From positions 1 through 11,287 of the forward strand of contig JAEOST010000076.1 of NCBI GenBank assembly GCA_016840245.1: a DNA stretch of 11,287 nucleotides. Direction: 5' to 3'. Below are positions 5,590 through 11,287 of the stretch, in pieces. A model generated the notes under the pieces. The model was given only the letters and a program-made list of their open reading frames with translations. It ran no database searches and was not told where the DNA came from. The translations under genes and the position numbers were made by a program. The DNA is from Candidatus Thorarchaeota archaeon. GTDB lineage: Archaea > Asgardarchaeota > Thorarchaeia > Thorarchaeales > Thorarchaeaceae. The first letter of the stretch is position 1; every line of letters begins with the position of its first letter.

Positions 5590-8340
5590 ATGTCAAGTAA
5601 GTTTGGTTCAGGCTATTTTGGAGAGTGGATACAAGACGAATACGGTCTACCAGCCTATCGGTATATATGTAACCAAGTCAAAGACCCCAAGGCAAAGACT
5701 GAGATGAATGAGCTCTGGCGTTCAGATACAGAACACCTACATCAGGTAGGCAACGATAGACTGGTTGGAGTGGCTTCAAACTATGGACACATACGTGTCA
5801 GACAGGATGAGGGAAGTCCCAAGTATCTGAATGATTTGGACCCTGCAAATCACCAATACGCAGGTGGATTTGGATATTTGACAGATGGTAAGACTGTGCT
5901 TAGCACGTTTTATTCTGGGGAGGAAGAGTCATTCGATCGAATCTTTGGTGTAGGATACTATCGGAAAACTGTGAAGGGGGAAGAACTTGTTGCAGACCAG
6001 ACCTTGTTTTCTCCCTATGGTGATGACCCAATCTTATTCTCCAAAGTACACATCGAGAACCAACGTGGTGAACCAGTTGACCTCAATTGGATAGAATATT
6101 GGGGTTGTCAACAGTATCAGTTCTCATTCAAAGCATTCGCAAGAGCATTATCATCCAAGAAACATCCCAATCATTTTCGAAGAGGGCTTGCTAAACGGTT
6201 CTCATATGTAATCGCTGCCATGGATTATAATAAGGGACTTGTGAACAATATCCAGTTCAAAGGCCATACTCTGGGAGACAAAGTCGGATGGGGCTTTTTG
6301 AAATTCATGTTGAGATTTGTTGCAAAGAAGTTGACTGGTGGACCCATCAAAATCCCCGTGAAAGAAGCCGTATTTGATGACCTAAGCCCACCACAGGTGT
6401 TTCTTGTTTCGCTAGATGGACCATTCGATAGCTATGGCACTAATGCTGGTAGATTCTTTGGTGACGGTGGCAGTCTTAGTCCGGATGGATTACACAAACC
6501 TCTTACAACTGAATTTGAAACGAATGATAACCAACAAGTAGGCATGTTTCTTGAGCGTAAGATTCACTTAGAACCTGGAGAGAGTAAGACACTATACTTT
6601 GCTTATGGCTACCTTCCTGAGGGATTCACGCTAGAATCACTCCTTTCGAAGTATGAAACTCAATACTCAGACATCTTAGAACAGAGTAGTGAGAAGTGGA
6701 AAAAAGATAGAATCGAGTTTGATGTGGATGATGAGTGGGTTGATCGAGAGCTGACATGGCATCATTATTACCTCAGAAGTAATCTGACCTTTGATAGCTT
6801 CTTCAAGGAGCACATTCTATCACAAGGTCATGTCTATCAATACATAATCGGATTCCAAGGCGCTGCGAGAGACCCACTGCAACATGCTATGCCATTCATT
6901 TTCACTGAACCGGATATAGTCAAAGATGTTCTACGATATACACTCAAAACTGTCAAACCCAACGGTGAGATCCCCTATGGAATTGTAGGTAGTGGTCTCT
7001 ACATGCCATCTCCATTCCGCCCAAGTGATCAAGAATTATGGTTGTTGTGGCTGGCAAGTGAATATGTATTAGCCAATAGAGACCCTGATTTTTTAGAGGA
7101 TGTGATTCCAACATATCCGGTTTACGGTCCTAAGGCTGGGAAGGCCAAGATACGAGATATCCTCTCAAGCTGTTATCGACACTTCTCAGAGACCACTGGA
7201 GTCGGTAGACATGGTCTACAGAGGCTATCTAATGGAGATTGGAATGATGCAATGGTTCTCGGATTCGCACCTGATGACCAGCATGAATTAGTTGAGGAGA
7301 TTGGAGTCAGTGTTCTCAACGCAGCAATGGCTACCTATGTTCTTGATATCTATGCCCGAATGTTGAGGTATATTGGAAATGACTCTCTTGCAGAAGAAGC
7401 TGAGAACTATGCTAATGGACAACGTAAGGCAGTGAGAGAACAATGGACTGGAAAATGGTTCAAACGGTCGTGGCTAACAGAGGAAATTGGGTGGGTAGGT
7501 GAGGATAATCTGTGGTTGGAACCCCAACCATGGGCAATAATTGGTGGCTCAGCTGATGTCGACCAAAGAAGGATACTTGCCAATTCGATTGATGAGAATG
7601 TGAGAGCTCCAACTAGAGCAGGTGCAATGATTCTCGGAAAGCCAGAGGAAAAAATGGCGGGGAATCCTGGAACTGGTACTAATGCTGGAGTCTGGCCATC
7701 AATCAATGGCACACTCGTCTGGGCATTGGCACTTGTTGACAAGGAGCTAGCTTGGGATGAATGGAAAAAGAATTCATTAGCAATCCGAGCTGAATCTTAT
7801 CCAGAGGTATGGTACTCTATCTGGAGTGGTCCTGATACTTACAACTCTGATGTAGCTGATGATCCTGGACAGACCATACATGAAGTAACTCCTGAAGACG
7901 AAAGCCTGTTCAATGACAGGGAAACAGAGAGGGAGAATGAATTAACAACTGGTGATGCTCTAAAGGTTAGCTGGACAGACTTTCCAGTGATGAATATGCA
8001 TCCTCATGCATGGCCGCTCCAGAATATTCCCAAGCTACTAGGTGTCGAGTTCAACGAAGAGGGGGTTGGTCTATCACCCTCATTACCTAAAGATGAATAC
8101 AAATTCTCATCTCCACTCCTAGAAATCAAGAAATCAAAACAAGGATACAGTGGAAGATACTCTCCAAAGACCGGTGGGACTTGGAAAGTCTCAGTAAAAC
8201 TCGAGGATTCTGAGAGCAATCGCTTATCTGCACTAGTTGTGAATGGCTCTACTGTAGAAATATCTCGAGAGAAGGATAGAATCATCTTTCACGGAGATAG
8301 CTCTCCCGATAGTCCTCTGACTTGGTCACTGAGGTTCTAA
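5590..8340 (+). CDS. GH94-like glycoside phosphorylase / GH36-type (alpha/alpha)6-barrel enzyme
   Basis: The 916-residue protein has the order of a GH94 enzyme: an N-terminal beta-sandwich (about 1-340), a helical linker (about 350-390), an (alpha/alpha)6 catalytic barrel (about 395-800) and a small C-terminal beta domain (about 810-916). Key motifs are GAARDPLQHAM (R427, D428, Q431), equivalent to the G-x-R-D-x-x-Q of cellobiose phosphorylases, and LSNGDWNDAM. The Asp pair of the latter (D550, D553) matches the GDWND region holding the catalytic acid. GTGTNAGVWPSINGT (about 694-708) replaces the usual NGG-containing phosphate-site segment. GH94 enzymes cleave beta-glucosidic bonds with phosphate to give sugar-1-phosphate. 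The N-terminus (FGSGYFGEWIQDEYGLPAY) is not that of cellobiose phosphorylase, so substrate and even phosphorolysis versus hydrolysis are open. No signal peptide is seen, so it is cytoplasmic and needs an importer. It heads a four-gene operon. Its ribosome site (AAGGT) is weak. Confidence 0.8.
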   Translation: MSSKFGSGYFGEWIQDEYGLPAYRYICNQVKDPKAKTEMNELWRSDTEHLHQVGNDRLVGVASNYGHIRVRQDEGSPKYLNDLDPANHQYAGGFGYLTDGKTVLSTFYSGEEESFDRIFGVGYYRKTVKGEELVADQTLFSPYGDDPILFSKVHIENQRGEPVDLNWIEYWGCQQYQFSFKAFARALSSKKHPNHFRRGLAKRFSYVIAAMDYNKGLVNNIQFKGHTLGDKVGWGFLKFMLRFVAKKLTGGPIKIPVKEAVFDDLSPPQVFLVSLDGPFDSYGTNAGRFFGDGGSLSPDGLHKPLTTEFETNDNQQVGMFLERKIHLEPGESKTLYFAYGYLPEGFTLESLLSKYETQYSDILEQSSEKWKKDRIEFDVDDEWVDRELTWHHYYLRSNLTFDSFFKEHILSQGHVYQYIIGFQGAARDPLQHAMPFIFTEPDIVKDVLRYTLKTVKPNGEIPYGIVGSGLYMPSPFRPSDQELWLLWLASEYVLANRDPDFLEDVIPTYPVYGPKAGKAKIRDILSSCYRHFSETTGVGRHGLQRLSNGDWNDAMVLGFAPDDQHELVEEIGVSVLNAAMATYVLDIYARMLRYIGNDSLAEEAENYANGQRKAVREQWTGKWFKRSWLTEEIGWVGEDNLWLEPQPWAIIGGSADVDQRRILANSIDENVRAPTRAGAMILGKPEEKMAGNPGTGTNAGVWPSINGTLVWALALVDKELAWDEWKKNSLAIRAESYPEVWYSIWSGPDTYNSDVADDPGQTIHEVTPEDESLFNDRETERENELTTGDALKVSWTDFPVMNMHPHAWPLQNIPKLLGVEFNEEGVGLSPSLPKDEYKFSSPLLEIKKSKQGYSGRYSPKTGGTWKVSVKLEDSESNRLSALVVNGSTVEISREKDRIIFHGDSSPDSPLTWSLRF

Positions 8341-8374
8341 TCAGGATTCGAATCCAAGGTGTGGAAAGGCATCA

Positions 8375-9418
8375 ATGAATTCATTGGACTTGACAATGGA
8401 TGCAATTGAAGGCACTCCAGAGAGAGTTCCATTCAATCCCTTTATCATGCATCTTGCTGCAGCCATAGATGGTATCGACTATTGCAATGAATATTGCCAA
8501 GATGCAGAGGTTCTTGCCAATGCCCAGATAAAATGTGCTAATACCTTTGGTATTAATCATCTATGCGTCTCTACAGATGCATATAGGGAGGCAAGTGCAT
8601 GGGGAGTTGAAATTGATTTCTCTGGTCACACACCAACAGCAAAGACTCACCTGAGTCCTCATGAATTCGACTCAATTGAAACCCCTGATATTGCATCTGC
8701 TCCACGAGTTCAAAATCGAGTAGAAGCAGTACGGCACCTCAAAGATAAGGTTGGAAATGAACAATGTGTCATCGGATGGATTGAGGCACCATTTGCCGAG
8801 ATCTGTTGCCTCTTTGGTCTGATGGATGTGTTGAAACTAGCCCGTGACTCAAATTGGAATAGAATCATTGAGGGAATCGCAGAGAGGCTTCGTCCAATCC
8901 AACTTGAGTTTGCAAAGATGCAGATTGAGGCCGGTGCGGATATCATAGGAGCAGGAGATTCAGCAGTTTCACAAATAGGACCGAAGAGATACAAAGAGGC
9001 CTGCTTGGATTCAACACAGAGTCTGTTCAGAGATATTCAGAAACATGTTCCAGTGCTCTACCCTGTATGTGGTGATAGCTCGGTTGTTGATAGTGAGGGA
9101 AGAGATATGCTACAACTTGTTGCTGATTCTGGGACATCAATCCTAGATATTGACTACCAAGTTGACATGACTTCTGCTAAGATGAAAATTGGAAAAGAGG
9201 TCTGTTTGAGAGGTAACACCAATACATTGTACCTGGGAGATCCGCATTACACAGAGGGTTATGTTTCAGATGATATAACACGAACAATTCAAGCTGGTAA
9301 AGATGAGGGGAGATATATGTACGCAGCAGGGTGCGAATGGCCGTGGAAACCTCTGGAGATAGCCACACGAAATCTTAGTATTGCCAGAGACCTAGTTGAG
9401 AAGTTAGGAGTTTACTGA
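8375..9418 (+). CDS. UroD-family methyltransferase, paralog 2 (MtaA/MtbA-like)
   Basis: This 347-residue protein is close in length to methylcobamide:coenzyme M methyltransferases (about 340) and has the same UroD TIM-barrel fold. The N-terminal pattern (MNSLDLTMDAIEGTPERVPF) aligns with the usual R-V-x-x-A-L-x-G-x-x-x-D-R-V-P start. The central EAGADIIGAGDSAVSQIGP is typical of MtaA/MtbA. Of the three zinc ligands, two cysteines are present: C232 in YPVCGDSS and C320 in AAGCEWPW. The His expected two residues before the first Cys is replaced by P230. It begins 34 bases after the GH94-like gene, with GGAAAGG five bases before the ATG, so it is in that operon. Family knowledge suggests transfer of a methyl group from the corrinoid protein to a thiol such as CoM. 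The missing His makes the acceptor or the mechanism uncertain. It may instead act on the substrate side. Confidence 0.82.
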   Translation: MNSLDLTMDAIEGTPERVPFNPFIMHLAAAIDGIDYCNEYCQDAEVLANAQIKCANTFGINHLCVSTDAYREASAWGVEIDFSGHTPTAKTHLSPHEFDSIETPDIASAPRVQNRVEAVRHLKDKVGNEQCVIGWIEAPFAEICCLFGLMDVLKLARDSNWNRIIEGIAERLRPIQLEFAKMQIEAGADIIGAGDSAVSQIGPKRYKEACLDSTQSLFRDIQKHVPVLYPVCGDSSVVDSEGRDMLQLVADSGTSILDIDYQVDMTSAKMKIGKEVCLRGNTNTLYLGDPHYTEGYVSDDITRTIQAGKDEGRYMYAAGCEWPWKPLEIATRNLSIARDLVEKLGVY

Positions 9419-9421
9419 GGA
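9417..9421 (+). promoter_or_regulatory. Ribosome binding site of the small gene
   Basis: GAGGA overlaps the stop of UroD paralog 2 and lies five bases before the ATG at 9427 and eight before the ATG at 9430. It supports translation of the 42-residue protein. Confidence 0.5.
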
Positions 9422-9426
9422 ACCCT

Positions 9427-9555
9427 ATGATGAGCGATAAGGATGATGAACAAGATAACACACACAAAGTAGTAGAGATTATGCAGGCCATTTCCGAACT
9501 TGAAGAGGAAGAAAGAAGAATGCTAAGAAAGCTTCTGGGAATGAGAGAGGAATGA
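9427..9555 (+). CDS. Small acidic helical protein, 42 residues, between two UroD genes
   Basis: The frame starts ATG-ATG eight bases after the stop of UroD paralog 2, with GAGGA upstream. It ends in a TGA that overlaps the next gene's ATG (ATGA at 9552-9555). Residues 1-13 are polar and acidic (MMSDKDDEQDNTH). Residues 14-42 look like one amphipathic helix, VVEIMQAISELEEEERRMLR and onward, with hydrophobic positions at 15, 18, 22, 25, 32, 33, 36 and 37 that could form a coiled coil or dock on a partner. There are no Cys residues, no signal peptide and no membrane segment. I recognise no family. Tight packing and overlap argue that it is a real gene, translated with the methyltransferases. It could be a small subunit or adaptor of a methyltransferase complex, but that is inference. 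If the second ATG is used, it is 41 residues. Confidence 0.6.
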   Translation: MMSDKDDEQDNTHKVVEIMQAISELEEEERRMLRKLLGMREE

Positions 9556-10724
9556 AATCCAGAGAACGGGTTCTTGCAGCATTGGATCATATACAACCAG
9601 ACATGGTTCCACTTGATCTAGGAGGAAATCAGTCAGGTATCCACATTATTGCATATAGACGGTTACTTGAGCATCTAGGTATTGAGGACAAGAACATTCG
9701 TTATGCAGACTTTGTACAACAAGCCGCGAAACCCTGTGAAGAACTCCTTGAGAGATTTGATATCGATATTAGATGGTTACATCCTGAATCATCTTTACTG
9801 CCAGAAGGTTTTGTACCCGAAGTAGAAGGAAAGTATCAGGGAACATGGGATCAGTTCGGAGTATTCTGGGGTAACAGTGCAGAAAAGAAACTCGAAGATG
9901 TGCTATACTACGACCCAGTGATTCATCCCCTAAGTGAAATGAAAACAGTTCAAGAGATTAGAGAGTATGATTGGCCAGACGGTACCGACAAGACACCCTT
10001 CAAAGGAATTAGAGAACAGGCTAAGAGAATAAGAGAAACAACAGATTTTGCTATTGCAGCACCACCTGTCGGTTGTATTTATGAGTATACGACATTTCTG
10101 TTCGGATTCACAAAGGCATTGCTACATATGCGAAGGAATCCCGATTTGATAGTTGCCGCAATGGAGGAGCTGGAGAAGTACTGGACAGATTATGCAACTA
10201 CATTTCTGAACGAAGTCAAGTTTGGTGAGAAACACTATGTTGACATTGTGGCTAACAACGGAGACCTAGCCCAGCAGACCGGTCCCATGATGAATCCGAA
10301 GACGGTCTATGAACCACTAATCAAACCAATAGAGAAACGATTCTCGATGAAACTACATTCAATGGCGGATTTAAAGATTAACTACCATTGCTGCGGATCC
10401 GTGGCTCAGTTCATCCCCCACTTTGCTGATATTGGATATGATGCAGTGAATCCGATTCAGATAGGAGCATCCGATATGGAACCTTGTAGTCTGAAGAAGC
10501 GTTTCGGGGATATTATCACATTCTGGGGAGGTCTCTGTGACACCCAATCCACACTTCCATTTGGTACTCCTGGAGCGGTTCGTAAAGAAGTGGAGAATAA
10601 CATGGCATGTTTGAAACCTGGAGGAGGATACATTGCCTCTAACATCCACAACATCACATCTGAGGTCCCACCTGAGAACATAGTAGCCATGTTCGATGCT
10701 GCGAGAGAATACAGATCCTACTAA
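9552..10724 (+). CDS. UroD-family methyltransferase, paralog 3
   Basis: The 390-residue protein belongs to the UroD/COG0407 family: KSRERVLAALDHIQPDMVPL at the N-terminus is the family start motif. It keeps the zinc-type motif H279-C280-C281-G (in NYHCCGSVAQFIP), with H-x-C as in MtaA. The third ligand region reads GGYIASNIHNITSEVPPENI, with Asn and His in place of the Cys of MtaA. That version is common in the large group of uncharacterised UroD-like proteins. It has longer insertions than paralog 2, for example residues about 75-150. Translation is coupled to the upstream small gene by the ATGA overlap; the GAGAGG sequence lies only one base before the ATG. Likely role: methyl transfer to or from the corrinoid protein encoded on the opposite strand, or action on a methylated or activated substrate. 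No other enzyme in the window explains why three such paralogs are needed. Confidence 0.82.
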   Translation: MKSRERVLAALDHIQPDMVPLDLGGNQSGIHIIAYRRLLEHLGIEDKNIRYADFVQQAAKPCEELLERFDIDIRWLHPESSLLPEGFVPEVEGKYQGTWDQFGVFWGNSAEKKLEDVLYYDPVIHPLSEMKTVQEIREYDWPDGTDKTPFKGIREQAKRIRETTDFAIAAPPVGCIYEYTTFLFGFTKALLHMRRNPDLIVAAMEELEKYWTDYATTFLNEVKFGEKHYVDIVANNGDLAQQTGPMMNPKTVYEPLIKPIEKRFSMKLHSMADLKINYHCCGSVAQFIPHFADIGYDAVNPIQIGASDMEPCSLKKRFGDIITFWGGLCDTQSTLPFGTPGAVRKEVENNMACLKPGGGYIASNIHNITSEVPPENIVAMFDAAREYRSY

Positions 10725-10734
10725 TTTTGTAGGA
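10716..10734 (+). repeat. Short stem-loop over the stop codon of UroD paralog 3
   Basis: TCCTAC at 10716-10721 pairs with GTAGGA at 10729-10734 around the loop TAATTTT, a 6-bp stem that includes the stop codon. It may mark the end of the operon or be chance. The T-run in the loop is only four bases. Confidence 0.2.
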
Positions 10735-10869
10735 GAACAAAAGGAACCATGAGAAATAGGATTTGGCGTCATGGTTTGCGACGGGACTAGAGAGAGTAGG
10801 TGCGGCATACCGAGTTTTTCGCCAGTATGCAAGCCATGGCCCACCTAGGCAAAGTGTTCTACCACAGCA

Positions 10870-10946
10870 CCAAGTACTTAGGACATTGTGTTTGGTCCCC
10901 TTCTATGCCTCAAGTTGATTTGCCAAGAATCGGTCTAGGTACTTGG
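10870..10946. repeat. Imperfect inverted repeat flanking the aldo/keto reductase start
   Basis: CCAAGTACTTAG at 10870-10881 and CTAGGTACTTGG at 10935-10946 are inverse copies at 11 of 12 positions, separated by 53 bases that contain the ATG at 10905. The right arm codes for part of the conserved GLGTW motif, so its sequence is partly fixed by the protein. A regulatory role is possible but unsupported. Confidence 0.3.
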
Positions 10947-11287
10947 GAGATTAAGAATACTCAGAGTATTGTAAAGGCCATTGAAATTGGATATCGTCAT
11001 CTTGATACAGCTCAGGTCTATTTTAATGAGGAACTAGTAGGCCAAGCAATACAGGAATCGGGTATCGATCGTGATGAGATATTTCTAGCTACCAAGGTTT
11101 CTCCAAGCTATCTCTCACCTGATGATGCAAAGAAAACAACTATAGATAGTCTGAAGAAGTTGGGTGTGGACTTTGTAGACCTCCTTTACATACACTGGCC
11201 TGCTGAGACCTATAGCCCCAATGACACACTGACTGCATTCAACGAGATGCTTGAGTTGGGATTAACAAAAAATATCGCCGTGAGTAA
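10905..11287 (+). CDS. Aldo/keto reductase, N-terminal part, cut by window edge
   Basis: The frame is open to the right edge for 127 codons and two bases. The protein is a clear NAD(P)H-dependent aldo/keto reductase. LPRIGLGTW (6-14) is the first strand, GYRHLDTAQVYFNEELVG (29-46) carries D34 and Y39, ATKV holds K64, and YIHWP holds H97, giving the full Asp-Tyr-Lys-His tetrad. It ends at NIAVS, just before the usual N-F. Such enzymes reduce or oxidise carbonyls of sugars and other aldehydes or ketones. The start at 10905 fits the family N-terminus. In-frame ATGs at 10827 and 10836 and a GTG at 10800 would add 23-35 residues that do not resemble the family. No good ribosome site is seen before any of them. 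The gene lies 180 bases after UroD paralog 3, on the same strand, and may or may not share its transcript. Confidence 0.88.
   Translation, partial: MPQVDLPRIGLGTWEIKNTQSIVKAIEIGYRHLDTAQVYFNEELVGQAIQESGIDRDEIFLATKVSPSYLSPDDAKKTTIDSLKKLGVDFVDLLYIHWPAETYSPNDTLTAFNEMLELGLTKNIAVS

Noticed and set aside
3662..10724. UroD-family genes as heme biosynthesis uroporphyrinogen decarboxylases
   Set aside because: Three diverged copies occur beside a corrinoid protein and no other heme genes are present. The motifs match the methyltransferase branch of the fold.
10749..10790. Possible 13-residue leader peptide after UroD paralog 3
   Set aside because: There is an AGGA-like sequence upstream, but the peptide is tiny, has no regulatory codon run, and no attenuator structure follows.
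10371..10844. Minus-strand 157-residue frame
   Set aside because: It covers the 3' end of UroD paralog 3, whose protein motifs are clear. The antisense translation shows no domain.
10771..10848. 25-residue plus-strand frame with three Cys in the gap before the aldo/keto reductase
   Set aside because: No ribosome binding site and no resemblance to a known small protein. Length is within chance expectation.
10800..10904. N-terminal extension of the aldo/keto reductase from upstream in-frame GTG/ATG codons
   Set aside because: The extra residues do not resemble the family, which normally begins just before the L-P-x-I-G-L-G-T motif, and no ribosome site supports the earlier starts.

Overview
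The window looks archaeal. Three lines of evidence point that way: AT-rich TATA-like elements at plausible promoter spacing, Shine-Dalgarno sequences such as GGTGAT and GGAGGG, and a gene set typical of anaerobic archaea (corrinoid protein, UroD-fold methyltransferases). A sediment archaeon of the Asgard or TACK groups would fit. That is an impression from gene content and style, and an anaerobic bacterium cannot be excluded.

Layout, left to right. (1) A minus-strand gene runs off the left edge. It encodes a membrane-anchored protein with a DUF3604/PHP-type phosphoesterase-like domain. (2) Divergent from it, across about 116 bp, is a GPH/MelB-type sugar permease on the plus strand. (3) Convergent with the permease is a two-gene minus-strand operon: a B12-binding corrinoid protein, then a UroD-family methyltransferase overlapping it by one base. 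(4) Divergent from that operon, across 87 bp, is a plus-strand operon: a 916-residue GH94-like glycoside phosphorylase, a second UroD-family protein, a 42-residue small protein, and a third UroD-family protein joined to the small gene by an ATGA overlap. (5) After a 180 bp gap, an aldo/keto reductase gene begins and is cut by the right edge.

The genes read best as one catabolic neighbourhood. The permease would import a glycoside or sugar, and the GH94-like enzyme would cleave it with phosphate. The corrinoid protein and UroD-fold enzymes would move a methyl group off a methylated substrate onto cobalamin and then to an acceptor. The attractive hypothesis is corrinoid-dependent, oxygen-independent demethylation of an O-methylated sugar or a glycoside of a methoxylated compound. 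The substrate, the methyl acceptor and the cobalamin-reactivating enzyme are not visible, so this remains inference.

A near-identical element, CTGC-A(7-8)-N-ACGA, occurs in opposite orientation in both divergent promoter regions. It lies just downstream of TATA-like boxes, where an archaeal repressor often binds, and may tie the permease to the enzyme operons as one regulon.
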